Shown here one piece after another: positions 16,870-25,522 of a DNA stretch of 64,000 bases. Position 1 is the first letter of the stretch. Each line of letters opens with the position of its first letter. Under the pieces are notes generated by a model, which was not told the DNA's origin, made no database searches, and saw nothing but the letters and a program-made list of their open reading frames with translations. The position numbers were made by a program, and so were the translations under genes. Source of the stretch: RDYJ01 sp034931405 (GTDB lineage Bacteria > Cyanobacteriota > Cyanobacteriia > Cyanobacteriales > Nostocaceae); assembly GCF_034931405.1 (NCBI RefSeq), contig NZ_JAYGHA010000016.1, positions 62,001 to 126,000 on the forward strand, given 5' to 3'.

Positions 16870-18015
16870 ATGGACTTTTCTTGGAGTCAGGAACAGATTA
16901 ACCGCAGAGAACAAATTCTTAAATTTGCTCAACAAGAAATAAGTGAGGACATCATTAAATTAGATCAGCAAGAACAGTTTAATCAAGAGGATTGGCATAA
17001 ATGGGCTAATTTTGGGATTCAATCTTTAATCATTCCTCAAAACTACGGCGGTCAAGAAATGGATATTTTATCTACAATTTACGCTTTAGAAAGTTTGGGT
17101 TATGCCTATAAAGACAATGGACTAATCTTTGCCATGAATGCTCATATTTGGGCTTGTGAACTGCCTATTATTACCTTTGGGACAGAAAAACAAAAACAGC
17201 AATATCTTCCTCTGTTAGCACAAGGAAAGTTAATTGGTGGTCATGCTGTTAGTGAACCAGAAGCTGGTTCTGATGTCTATAGTATGAAAACGATCGCTCA
17301 AAAAAAAGGAGATAAATATATTCTTAATGGTAGTAAAATGTTTGTGACTAATGCCCCAGTTGCTGATCTGATTTTAGTTTTTGCCAATCTTGATTCTGAA
17401 AGAAATAAAAAAGGAATTACAGGATTTTTAATTGAAAAAAATTCTCCAGGATTTCTGATGAAAAATAAGCTGTCTAAAATGGGATTGCGGACTGCTCAGA
17501 TGGGAGAAATTATTCTCGATAATTGTCAAGTTTCCGAGGATAATATTCTGGGAAAAGAAGGATTAGGTATGGCAATTTTCAATCATGCGATGGAGTGGGA
17601 ACGAGGGTTTATTCTTGCTAGTGCGGTGGGAACAATGGAAAGAATTTTAAATCGTTGTATCAAGTATGCTCGTCAACGCCAACAGTTTGGTCAGCCGATT
17701 GGCAAATTTCAACTAATTGGTAATAAAATAGTGCAGATGAAACTGCGATTAGAAACTGGGAGAAATCTTTTATATAAAATGGGATGGTTAAAACAGATGG
17801 AAAAACCTGCTTTGTTAGAAGCAGCAATGACTAAACTCTATTTAAGTCAAGCTTGGATAGACTCCTGTTTAGATGCTATTTCAATTCATGGGGGTTACGG
17901 TTATTTAACGGAATTTGAGCTAGAAAGGGAATTGCGGGATGCACTGGGAAGTCAAGCTTACTCAGGAACTTCGGAAATTCAATCTTTGATTATTGCTAAA
18001 TATTTGGGGCTATAA
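16870..18015 (+). CDS. Prolyl-carrier-protein oxidase (PltE/AnaB/RedW-like acyl-CoA dehydrogenase)
   Basis: FAD enzyme of the acyl-CoA dehydrogenase superfamily, 381 residues. The FAD and active-site blocks are 'GGHAVSEPEAGSD' and 'KMFVTNAPVADL'; 'HGGYGYLTEFELER' and 'YSGTSEIQSLIIAKYLGL' close the fold. The catalytic glutamate is in 'MEWERG' at E244, the position I recall for AnaB. Members that act on prolyl-carrier protein oxidise it to dehydroprolyl (AnaB) or pyrrolyl (PltE, RedW). The next genes are a proline-coded adenylation enzyme, a carrier protein and a pyrrolyl-type halogenase, so pyrrole formation is the best reading. AGAGGA precedes the ATG. Confidence 0.8.
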   Translation: MDFSWSQEQINRREQILKFAQQEISEDIIKLDQQEQFNQEDWHKWANFGIQSLIIPQNYGGQEMDILSTIYALESLGYAYKDNGLIFAMNAHIWACELPIITFGTEKQKQQYLPLLAQGKLIGGHAVSEPEAGSDVYSMKTIAQKKGDKYILNGSKMFVTNAPVADLILVFANLDSERNKKGITGFLIEKNSPGFLMKNKLSKMGLRTAQMGEIILDNCQVSEDNILGKEGLGMAIFNHAMEWERGFILASAVGTMERILNRCIKYARQRQQFGQPIGKFQLIGNKIVQMKLRLETGRNLLYKMGWLKQMEKPALLEAAMTKLYLSQAWIDSCLDAISIHGGYGYLTEFELERELRDALGSQAYSGTSEIQSLIIAKYLGL

Positions 18016-18018
18016 CTC

Positions 18019-19602
18019 ATGGGAGAATTACTACACCAACTTTTAGAAATTAGCGCCCAACAATATGCTAATAAAGTAGCTGTTATTGACGGAGAAAAGA
18101 GGATTACTTATGAAGCATTAAATAATATTTCTCATCAGTTAGCTCATAGCTTAAAAATATCGGGAGTTGTGAGGGGCGATCGCGTTGGTATTTATCTGCA
18201 CAAATCTATTGAAACAGTTATTGCTATTTTTGGCATTCTCAAAGCGGGGGGAATTTATGTTCCTCTTGATCCTGCTGCACCAGTTAAACGCATTGCTTTA
18301 CTGATTAATGATTGTGGTATAAAAGCCCTCATCAGTAACCAGAAAAAATTCAAACCATTAGAAAAAACTTTAGAGGGATATTTGCCCTTACAAACAGTTA
18401 TTTTAACTGATTTTGAAATTTATCTAGACGATACGGCATCAATAAAATATATAGCATGGCAACAAGTATTACAAGCAGATTTAACTCCGTTGTTGAATGA
18501 TTTAACCTGCGAGGATATTGCCTATATTCTCTATACTTCTGGTTCTACTGGAAATCCTAAAGGAGTTATGATTTCTCATGCTGCTTCACTCAATTTTATC
18601 ACCTGGGCTGATAACTGTTTTCAAATTCACGAAAATGACCGCATCTCTAATCATGCTCCCTGTCATTTTGATCTGTCTATTTTTGACATTTTTACGACAA
18701 TTAAAGCAGGTGCAACCGTCATTCTTGTTGCTTCACAACTTTCAGTATTTCCCTTGAATTTAGCTCGTTTTATTGCTCAACAAGAAATCACCATTTGGTA
18801 TTCTGTTCCTTCAATCTTAATTCAGTTGGTACTCCACGGTAACTTAAATCAAGAGCAGTTTCCCCATCTGAGACATATTCTTTTTGCTGGGGAGGTTTTT
18901 CCCCTCAAATATTTAAGAGAATTGCAAACTTTATTACCCCATGTCAACTATCATAACCTATACGGTCCAACAGAAACGAACGTTTGCACCTATTATCCTG
19001 TGATTGAGAAGTTGGGGGAGCAAGAGCAGTCCTTACCTATTGGAAAAGCCTGTGCTAATCATGATGTATTTGTTGTCAATCAGTTTGGTACAATAGCTCA
19101 AGTTGACGAAATAGGAGAACTTTATGTAGCTGGACCATCGTTGATGCGGGGGTACTGGGAAATGCCAGAGTTAACAAAAACTGTTTTAGTTGCAGATCCG
19201 CGCTATAGTGACTCTAATGTTCATAAAGTCTATCGAACTGGGGATTTGGTCAAACTTAAGGCAGATGGTAATTATCAATTTCTAGGTCGTCAAGATAACT
19301 TGATTAAAAGTCGAGGTTATCGGATAGACTTGGGAGAGATTGAGTCAGTCATCCATAATCATCCGGCTGTTCAAGAAAGCGTAGTTATTCCCATTCCCGA
19401 TGAACAATTGGGAAATCTGATTAAAGCAATTGTTGTTTTATTAGCTGGAGAAATAACGAACGGGAAAGATTTAGAGTTTTTCTGTTCACAATATCTACCT
19501 AAATATATGATTCCTCAGTTTGAATTTAGAGATGTTTTACCAAAAACATCAACAGGAAAAATTGATCGTTCTTTATTACGGTTGAGCGCAAATAATTCTT
19601 GA
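18019..19602 (+). CDS. Free-standing proline adenylation enzyme (PltF/AnaC-like)
   Basis: AMP-forming adenylation domain of 527 residues without condensation or carrier domains. Core motifs are 'LKAGGIYVPLDP', 'YILYTSGSTGNPKGV', 'HFDLSIFDIF', 'NLYGPTETNVC', 'YRTGD' and the A10 lysine in 'PKTSTGKIDRSLL'. By eye the specificity residues are D, L, F, Y, L, A, L, V, C plus the A10 lysine, which from memory equals the code of enzymes loading L-proline onto a separate carrier. It follows the oxidase by 3 bp, so translation is probably coupled. The product would be prolyl-S-carrier protein on the protein at 20882. Confidence 0.83.
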   Translation: MGELLHQLLEISAQQYANKVAVIDGEKRITYEALNNISHQLAHSLKISGVVRGDRVGIYLHKSIETVIAIFGILKAGGIYVPLDPAAPVKRIALLINDCGIKALISNQKKFKPLEKTLEGYLPLQTVILTDFEIYLDDTASIKYIAWQQVLQADLTPLLNDLTCEDIAYILYTSGSTGNPKGVMISHAASLNFITWADNCFQIHENDRISNHAPCHFDLSIFDIFTTIKAGATVILVASQLSVFPLNLARFIAQQEITIWYSVPSILIQLVLHGNLNQEQFPHLRHILFAGEVFPLKYLRELQTLLPHVNYHNLYGPTETNVCTYYPVIEKLGEQEQSLPIGKACANHDVFVVNQFGTIAQVDEIGELYVAGPSLMRGYWEMPELTKTVLVADPRYSDSNVHKVYRTGDLVKLKADGNYQFLGRQDNLIKSRGYRIDLGEIESVIHNHPAVQESVVIPIPDEQLGNLIKAIVVLLAGEITNGKDLEFFCSQYLPKYMIPQFEFRDVLPKTSTGKIDRSLLRLSANNS

Positions 19603-19618
19603 TACTAACTATAAAAAC

Positions 19619-20686
19619 ATGAAAAAAAACAAGTTTAGAGAACAAGGCATTATTGATCTTCCTCAAGCGAAATTATTTACTGAGGAACACTTACAAGAGC
19701 GTGAATACTTTCGCTCTCTCAATGAACCGACTTGGTGTCCAGGGAATCAAGCTCAACATATGCGCCCCGATGACACCATTTTGGGGTTATATTTCAATGA
19801 TCGGGCTTGGGCATTGCCTTGGTGGATTATGAAAAATCATCATATTGCCAACCTCATTATAGATGGGCAAGCAGTTTTGATCGCTCTCTGCGAAATGTGT
19901 AGTAGTGCTGCCATGTTTAATGCAGTTAGTCAAGGTCAAAGATATACATTTCGCCTGATAGGATTATATAACGGAACTCATTTTATTTCAGATCTAGAAA
20001 CGGGAAGTTTCTGGACTTCCTTTAGCGGTGAATCAATTAGTGGTTCTTTAAAAGGAACAGTTATCGAAAGACTCCCCCTATGGCAACTAGAGTGGCAGCA
20101 ATGGCTTAATCTTCATCCTAGAACTCAGGTCTTATATGGTCAAGAAAAACTCAGAGAAGGACATGGTAGTGGCCATTCTCCAGGTTCTCCGGGCATAGGT
20201 AGCACATTTGCAGAAACCTTAGTTCAACCCCTTGATGGAAGACTACCTCATAACACTCTAGTTTTAGGTGTTAGATGTAATAATAGTTCAAAAGCTTATC
20301 CCCTCGTAGAATTGGATAAATTTGGCTCTATTGTTAATGATACTGTGGCAGAGCAAGAGATTGTTATTTTTCATCAACCTAAAAGTTCACTTGCCATCGC
20401 TTTTTCTCCTCAGTTAAAAACGGAAATACTGAATTTTGAAGTGACAAATAAGGGAACAATCATTGATAAAAATACAGGTAGTTTTTGGAATTATACGGGA
20501 GAAGCTTACGAAGGAAAACTAAAAGGTTCACAGCTAAATTATGTTTTTTCTGGCGTAGAAGAGTGGTATGTTTGGTGTGCCTACAATCCCAATACAGAAA
20601 TTTTTAACAATGTGGGCGGCTTGTTATTTAAATTATCTCATACTATCCCTGAGATGGGAAAAAAATTTAAAAAGCGTTTTCTATAG
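19619..20686 (+). CDS. DUF3179 family protein
   Basis: A 355-residue protein with the features of DUF3179: an 'AYPLVELDKFGSIVND' type block near residue 225, 'LCEMCSSAAMF' near residue 90 and repeated 'DLETGSFWTSFSG' / 'DKNTGSFWNYTGEAYEGKLKG' segments, suggesting two related halves. No signal peptide is seen. The family has no assigned reaction, although it recurs in other bacterial gene clusters. Its place between the adenylation enzyme and the carrier protein suggests a step on the carrier-bound substrate or its transfer, but this is inference only. Confidence 0.72.
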   Translation: MKKNKFREQGIIDLPQAKLFTEEHLQEREYFRSLNEPTWCPGNQAQHMRPDDTILGLYFNDRAWALPWWIMKNHHIANLIIDGQAVLIALCEMCSSAAMFNAVSQGQRYTFRLIGLYNGTHFISDLETGSFWTSFSGESISGSLKGTVIERLPLWQLEWQQWLNLHPRTQVLYGQEKLREGHGSGHSPGSPGIGSTFAETLVQPLDGRLPHNTLVLGVRCNNSSKAYPLVELDKFGSIVNDTVAEQEIVIFHQPKSSLAIAFSPQLKTEILNFEVTNKGTIIDKNTGSFWNYTGEAYEGKLKGSQLNYVFSGVEEWYVWCAYNPNTEIFNNVGGLLFKLSHTIPEMGKKFKKRFL

Positions 20687-20716
20687 AGCGTGGTTAGAAG
20701 ATGATGAACTTCAAGT

Positions 20717-20832
20717 GGGAGATAAGTTGGAAACACCAAAAATGGGTGATAAAATATAATCTGAGAATATTACTCAAAAGCGATAATGATATCAGCCTTT
20801 CTCCTAGCAGCCCAACAATCTCAGAAAAATTT
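20717..20832 (+). pseudogene. Internally deleted relic copy of the SGNH-like gene at 22671
   Basis: 20717-20795 aligns with 22660-22740, including the ribosome binding site, 'ccaaaaatggg' and 'ctgagaatattactcaaa' words. 20794-20832 then aligns with 23114-23152 ('cagcccaacaatctcag'). About 375 bp between these segments is missing and the start codon is destroyed. It is a decayed duplicate lying on the other side of the carrier-halogenase pair. Confidence 0.75.
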
Positions 20833-20881
20833 AACTTAATTACTTTCTGAGAATATACCTTACTTAAAGAATGATTTTCCT

Positions 20882-21151
20882 ATGAAGACTCTGTTTACTC
20901 AATCAGAAATTAAAGACACCATCAAAACCTATATACAGCAGGAATTTCTCTATGACAAACCTGAATTTGATTTAGAGGATGATTCTTTACTAATAGAAGA
21001 AGATATTATTGATTCTTTGGGTATTTTTGTCTTGATTAGCTTTCTAGATGAACAGTTTCAAGCAAAACTTCGACCTGATGAAGTTGTGATCGAAAATTTC
21101 GCAAATCTTAATACGCTCACTTGTTTGGTGATGGGTAAATTAAACCAATAA
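20882..21151 (+). CDS. Acyl/peptidyl carrier protein (PltL-like)
   Basis: Stand-alone carrier protein of 89 residues. The phosphopantetheine attachment serine is S45 in 'EEDIIDSLGIFVL', the DSL motif followed by the GIF helix usual in pyrrolyl carrier proteins. It would carry proline activated by the enzyme at 18019, be oxidised by the protein at 16870 and be presented to the halogenase that starts 26 bp later. No phosphopantetheinyl transferase is in the window; a housekeeping one would be needed. Confidence 0.85.
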   Translation: MKTLFTQSEIKDTIKTYIQQEFLYDKPEFDLEDDSLLIEEDIIDSLGIFVLISFLDEQFQAKLRPDEVVIENFANLNTLTCLVMGKLNQ

Positions 21152-21176
21152 ATAAATCATGATCGGAAATAATCTT

Positions 21177-22502
21177 ATGAACATTAACGCTCCCAAATTT
21201 GACATCGGAATTATTGGTGGTGGACCTGCGGGTTCTACTCTTGCAGCTTATTTGGCTAAAGCTAATATTAGTTGTGTTGTTTTTGAAAAAGAATATTTTC
21301 CCCGTCCTCATGTTGGCGAGTCTCTAGTTCCCACTACTAATCTAATTTTACAAGAATTAGGCTTATTAGAAGAGATGGAAGAGGCAGGTTTTCCACATAA
21401 ACATGGTGCGGCTTGGACATCTGCTAACAAGAAACTATATAGTCATAACTGGGAAGGGATGCCATCAGATTATTTTGCAGATGTCCGTTTTGGTGAAAAA
21501 CATAGTTATCATGTTGATCGAGCTAAATTTGATCAAATGCTGCTGCAAAATGCTGAAAAGCTGGGTGCAACTGTTTATCAAGGTGCGAGAGTTAACCGAA
21601 TTAATTTTCCGGAAAATGATTACCCTCAAATAGTTGTCTCTGTTGAAAATGAAGTTATTGAGACACAGGTACGATTAGTTGTTGATGCTAGTGGTCGTCG
21701 GACTCTGTTAGGTTCTCAGTTAGACTTAAAGGTAAAAGATCCTGTTTTTAATCAGTTTGCTCTGCATACTTGGTTTGAAGGATATGATCGAGGAATATCT
21801 GACAAAAAAGATTATATATTTATTCATTTTCTGCCAATTGCTAATACTTGGATGTGGCAAATTCCCATTACTGAAACAATCACCAGTTTTGGGATTGTTA
21901 CTCAAAAAGAATATTTTACTAAAAAGAAACAAGAAAGAGAGGATTTTTTCTGGAGTTGTGTTGAAAGTCAGCCAGAAGTTTTCGCAAAATTAAAACAAGC
22001 TAAACAAGTAAAGCCTTTTCAGGAAGAAGGCGATTATAGCTACGCCATGAAGGATTTGTGTGGTGATGGTTGGATCTTAATTGGCGACGCAGCACGTTTT
22101 GTTGATCCTATTTTTTCCTCTGGTATTAGTATTGCTTTAAATAGTGCTAAATTCGCTAGTCAGGATATTATTCAGGCTTTTGAAAAATCTAATTTGGAAG
22201 ATGGCAGATTTAAGCGATCGCATTTTGCCCAATATGAAACTATCCTCAAACGAGGGACTAAAAATTGGTATGAGTTTATTTCTCTTTATTACCGCTTAAA
22301 TGTCCTCTTCACTCTTTTTGTTTCTGATCCTCGTTATCGTTTGGATGTTCAGAAATTGCTATCAGGGGATGTTTATGAAGAAGATCAACCTCCCGTTCTC
22401 CAGGAAATGAGGAAGATAGTGACAGAAGTAGAACAAAATCCTAACCATCTATTACACAAATTCCTCGGTAATCTTACTGCCAATGCCTTTAATCCACAAT
22501 GA
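21177..22502 (+). CDS. FAD-dependent pyrrolyl-carrier halogenase (PltA-like)
   Basis: Flavin halogenase of about 441 residues from the ATG at 21177, which has GGAA upstream; another in-frame ATG lies at 21159. The FAD motif is 'IIGGGPAGSTLAAYLAKA', followed by 'HVGESLVP'. The catalytic lysine is in 'FPHKHGAAWTS' (K75), and the halogenase motif WxWxIP is present as 'NTWMWQIPITETITS'. 'DAARFVDPIFSSG' and 'NWYEFISLYYRLNVLFT' are close to what I recall of PltA, which dichlorinates pyrrolyl-PltL. Non-halogenating relatives such as geranylgeranyl reductases lack WxWxIP. A reduced-flavin supplier is not encoded here. The preceding carrier protein is the expected substrate carrier. Confidence 0.87.
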   Translation: MNINAPKFDIGIIGGGPAGSTLAAYLAKANISCVVFEKEYFPRPHVGESLVPTTNLILQELGLLEEMEEAGFPHKHGAAWTSANKKLYSHNWEGMPSDYFADVRFGEKHSYHVDRAKFDQMLLQNAEKLGATVYQGARVNRINFPENDYPQIVVSVENEVIETQVRLVVDASGRRTLLGSQLDLKVKDPVFNQFALHTWFEGYDRGISDKKDYIFIHFLPIANTWMWQIPITETITSFGIVTQKEYFTKKKQEREDFFWSCVESQPEVFAKLKQAKQVKPFQEEGDYSYAMKDLCGDGWILIGDAARFVDPIFSSGISIALNSAKFASQDIIQAFEKSNLEDGRFKRSHFAQYETILKRGTKNWYEFISLYYRLNVLFTLFVSDPRYRLDVQKLLSGDVYEEDQPPVLQEMRKIVTEVEQNPNHLLHKFLGNLTANAFNPQ

Positions 22503-22510
22503 AAGTAAAT

Positions 22511-22646
22511 GATTATACTGAAAACGGTTCATAGTTTAACCAAATATAGAACCCCTCTCCAAACCTCTCCCCGCAACGGGGAGAGGCTTTGAACTTGTTC
22601 TTGGTACTATAAAAAAGTCCAGACTTTAGTCGTTTTTAGTATAATC
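22511..22646. mobile_element. MITE-like element, 136 bp, 16-bp terminal inverted repeats
   Basis: The ends GATTATACTGAAAACG and CGTTTTTAGTATAATC are inverted copies matching at 15 of 16 positions. Inside is a 9-bp-stem hairpin ctctccccg-caa-cggggagag. No open frame is present. It lies between the halogenase and the next gene and could also act as a terminator. Confidence 0.6.
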
Positions 22647-22670
22647 CATAATCCCAAGCAGGAGACAAGT

Positions 22671-23513
22671 ATGGAAAACCCAAAAATGGGCGGTAAATCT
22701 CACCTGAGAATATTACTCAAAGGTGACAATGATCTCAGTAATTCTCTACTTTCTTTAGCGGAAGGTGGACAAAAAATCCAGCAAGGTTTACGAGAGTTAG
22801 TTAGGGAAAAATATCAAGAATCCTTTAAAATTGACATCCTACAGGAAAAGGGAGAGCGTTCAGATATTTTAGTTCAAAAAATCACTCAAGTTCCTATTCC
22901 TGAAACTTTACGATCTTTTGGTTTAGATATAGGAAATGGTTTTCTGAACCTGAATGAGAGTAAGATAGACATTATTGTTTTTTCTATCCTGCCCGAAATT
23001 GAACAGATTGTTTATCAGCATCGAGAAAGTGGTTATCTAATTGCTCCACCAGAAGATTGGGAACAGCAATGGACAGAAGATAAAAAAGATAATTTCCGAC
23101 AAAACTTTGAATTAGCTTTTCGTCTGACAGCCCAACAATCTCAGGAAAATTTCAGTCAAGTCATTAACTATATCAAAGACAAAATTGGAGCTTATATTAT
23201 TTTCTTTAATGCTTGTACAATTGATGGCAATGATCACATTTGCAACTATTATGAAAAGCCAGAAACCTTACCAATAAAATTAACTAAACTAAATCTAGCA
23301 TTACTTAAACTTTCCTTAGAATGGGGAATTTCTTTGATTGATGTTGATCAGCAAATAGCGGAATTAGGGGCGAGTCAGCATCTAATAAAAGCTCTAGAAT
23401 ATACATCAGCAGCTAATCAAGCTATTTGCCAGGAATTTTTGCGAGTGATAGCAGATGTGGGATTTTTTGAAAATCGCCCCTTACTGGCTCAAATTGGAAA
23501 AAGGAGGAAATAA
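22671..23513 (+). CDS. SGNH-hydrolase-like protein, copy 1
   Basis: A 280-residue protein with AGGAGA before its ATG. The later half has blocks suggesting an SGNH/GDSL-type fold: 'IIFFNACTIDGNDH', 'CNYYEKPE', then 'LNLALLKLSLEWGISLIDVD', which resembles the helix and strand before the last SGNH block. The N-terminal 'LLKGDNDLSNSLL' sits where GDSL would be, but the serine position is uncertain. It is related to the protein at 23975. Members of this fold hydrolyse or transfer acyl groups; transfer from the pyrrolyl carrier to a sugar would be consistent but is not shown. A relic copy lies at 20717. Confidence 0.5.
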   Translation: MENPKMGGKSHLRILLKGDNDLSNSLLSLAEGGQKIQQGLRELVREKYQESFKIDILQEKGERSDILVQKITQVPIPETLRSFGLDIGNGFLNLNESKIDIIVFSILPEIEQIVYQHRESGYLIAPPEDWEQQWTEDKKDNFRQNFELAFRLTAQQSQENFSQVINYIKDKIGAYIIFFNACTIDGNDHICNYYEKPETLPIKLTKLNLALLKLSLEWGISLIDVDQQIAELGASQHLIKALEYTSAANQAICQEFLRVIADVGFFENRPLLAQIGKRRK

Positions 23514-23514
23514 A

Positions 23515-23928
23515 ATGCTTTTTAAGCTGACTTTACCATACATTGACAAAAAAATTGCAGGAGGGAGAATAATTCGCTGGTATAAACAACTAGGAGACTG
23601 GGTAGATTATGGAGAAGATTTATGTGAAATTCAGGTTGAAAATAAGAAGGGGCTAAATCGTCCCAAAGGTGCGATCGCTATCTTGTCCCCATCCTCTCAT
23701 CAAGGCGATCGCTTTTTAACTGTAGTGGCTAGTGAAAAGCTGAAAATCTGTACCTCTGATACAGGCTTCTTGCGTTTGATTGCAGCACCAGAAAAAAAGT
23801 ATGTAACTGTCGGTAATTTACTGGCTATCTTAACCAGTGATCCTGATGAACCTATTGATAATTTAGAACAAGATTCAAGTCAACTAAGTGGCTTTCGAGT
23901 GATTGTTAATATTGATAGGAGTCATTAA
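23515..23928 (+). CDS. Lipoyl/biotinyl-like domain protein
   Basis: A 137-residue protein starting after a strong GGAGG site, one base after the previous stop. 'GGRIIRWYKQLGDWVDYGEDLCEIQVENKK' is cut here for length into its key parts: 'GGRIIRWYKQLGDWVDYGED' and 'LCEIQVENKK', which resemble the first half of an E2 lipoyl or biotinyl domain, with a lysine at the usual attachment turn. The second half 'RLIAAPEKKYVTVGNLLAIL' resembles the closing hairpin, after an insertion of about 40 residues. Whether the lysine is modified is unknown. Confidence 0.55.
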   Translation: MLFKLTLPYIDKKIAGGRIIRWYKQLGDWVDYGEDLCEIQVENKKGLNRPKGAIAILSPSSHQGDRFLTVVASEKLKICTSDTGFLRLIAAPEKKYVTVGNLLAILTSDPDEPIDNLEQDSSQLSGFRVIVNIDRSH

Positions 23929-23974
23929 CAGCATGAAGTTACAGTTTTAATTAGTCTATAGGAGCAAGCTGACA

Positions 23975-25063
23975 ATGATTAAAAATATTTTCAGACCAGG
24001 ATTAGAATTATGGCAATCTCTTTTCGGTGATGAAACTAGAGTTGAGATTTGGTTAAAACAGCGATATTATCTTCTTGACCAGCGAATTAATTGGTGGCAA
24101 CAACGTATTGAGTATCGGATTAATTGGTGGCAACAACTTATTGAGTTAAAGAAAATTAACAAATTGATAGCAGAGTCTTCCTATTTGAGTGATGACTATA
24201 CCATTTTTTGGTCAGAGACAAAACGAGAAAATAAAATTGGAATTTATGTCAATGAAGGCTGCGATCTTCAAGCAATATTCGCTTGTATTCCTCTAATTCA
24301 ACCGCAATTAAAGGGTACTTGTTGCATTTTTAAAGAGAGAAAAATGGGTAAATTTCGCTCAGATATGTTGCTGCAAAACTACTTCAATACTTACTCTGAT
24401 GAAGTGGTTGAACCAGTGATCAAAAAACTAGATATTCCTGCGGACTCTTTCCATACCAATGTTTTTGATCAAAACTTTTCAGTTAAAGGAATAAATGGCA
24501 GCGAAGAATTTCCTAAAAGTGTTATTATTCTGACAATTGGAAGAGACTATAAACGGGCAGTTTATAAGCATCGAGAACATGGATTTTTAATTGATCCAGG
24601 TATCTGGTGGCTTAATCAATCAATGGATTCAGTTTTGCAAGATTTACCTACCGCCAAATGGTTTCGAGAAAAATTTATTAGTATAGGTCAAATGACAGTG
24701 GCAGATTTTTCAGACAATTTAGGGAAACTGATTAATTTGCTGCGAGAAAAAACAAATGCTCATATCTTAGTTTTTAATTTGCTGACTTTAGATCCAGGAG
24801 ATTTAACCCACAATTACCAATTTGTGAAAAAATCAGAGCGAATCCGCCGCATGGAATTTAATTTAGCGTTGGCTGAACTTTCCCAACAGCTTAACTTTTC
24901 AATTGTTGATATGGATCGAATTTTAAAAAAAGCAGGTATTGCTAATATGCCTGATTTTGTTCATTATCCCCATGAATTATACCCAACTGTTGCGGAAGAA
25001 GTCTTTGCAATTCTAACAGAGTTAGGAGTTTTTTATACCCCCAATAGCAGCTTGCTGGGTTAA
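23975..25063 (+). CDS. SGNH-hydrolase-like protein, copy 2
   Basis: A 362-residue protein preceded by GGAGC. The N-terminus has two near-identical 'RINWWQQ' repeats and a basic, tryptophan-rich helix. The remainder parallels the protein at 22671: 'HILVFNLLTLDPGDLTHNYQ', 'MEFNLALAELSQQLNFSIVD' and a C-terminal 'DFVHYPHELYPTVAEEVF' that fits the catalytic Asp-His block of SGNH enzymes better than copy 1 does. Two diverged copies around a lipoyl-like domain protein form a compact unit. The reaction is not known. Confidence 0.5.
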   Translation: MIKNIFRPGLELWQSLFGDETRVEIWLKQRYYLLDQRINWWQQRIEYRINWWQQLIELKKINKLIAESSYLSDDYTIFWSETKRENKIGIYVNEGCDLQAIFACIPLIQPQLKGTCCIFKERKMGKFRSDMLLQNYFNTYSDEVVEPVIKKLDIPADSFHTNVFDQNFSVKGINGSEEFPKSVIILTIGRDYKRAVYKHREHGFLIDPGIWWLNQSMDSVLQDLPTAKWFREKFISIGQMTVADFSDNLGKLINLLREKTNAHILVFNLLTLDPGDLTHNYQFVKKSERIRRMEFNLALAELSQQLNFSIVDMDRILKKAGIANMPDFVHYPHELYPTVAEEVFAILTELGVFYTPNSSLLG

Positions 25064-25522
25064 TCTCAATCTAGCTAAGGCCTAATTACAAAAAAAAGGG
25101 AATAGGGAATAGGGAACAGGGAACAGGGAATAGACAAGAAACTTTNNNNNNNNNNNNNNNNNNNNNNNNNNNNNNNNNNNNNNNNNNNNNNNNNNNNNNN
25201 NNNNNNNNNNNNNNNNNNNNNNNNNNNNNNNNNNNNNNNNNNNNNNNNNNNNNNNNTTCCCTGTTGCTTCCTGTTCCCTCTGAATCCGGTTGAGAACATT
25301 GGTAAACCTGACTTGTTATTATTCACACTTACAACCATCCAACACAGTTAGCAGCCTGTCTAGAATCCTTTACCCATTTAGACTATCCGAGCGATAGCCT
25401 ACCCTCGCTCCTACAAAGTTATCGTTAATCAAAAACTTTACTGTTAAAATCTATTCCATAGCTTCCTATACATATTAATGGAAAGGGGGAAAAGCTAAAT
25501 AACTAACACATATTGTATATTT
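25064..25522. other. Intergenic region with repeat array and assembly gap
   Basis: Contains STRR heptamers GGGAATA/GGGAACA (25096-25135), a run of N and the complementary TTCCCTGT-type repeats on the far side. No gene is seen. 25340-25522 is ordinary AT-rich leader for the next gene. Confidence 0.6.
25146..25256. other. Assembly gap (111 N)
   Basis: Unknown bases flanked by heptamer repeats on both sides, which probably caused the assembly break. The printed length may be an estimate. Confidence 0.95.

Noticed and set aside
20568..20759. 63-codon frame overlapping the end of the DUF3179 gene
   Set aside because: It is a shifted frame of DUF3179 that runs into the relic duplicate; no independent evidence supports it.
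16870..21151. Anatoxin-a type locus
   Set aside because: The oxidase, adenylation and carrier genes resemble AnaB, AnaC and AnaD, but no AnaE-G polyketide synthases or AnaA thioesterase are present, and a halogenase points to pyrrole chemistry.
25075..25338. Open frame across the assembly gap
   Set aside because: It is read through heptamer repeats and unknown bases and has no support as a gene.
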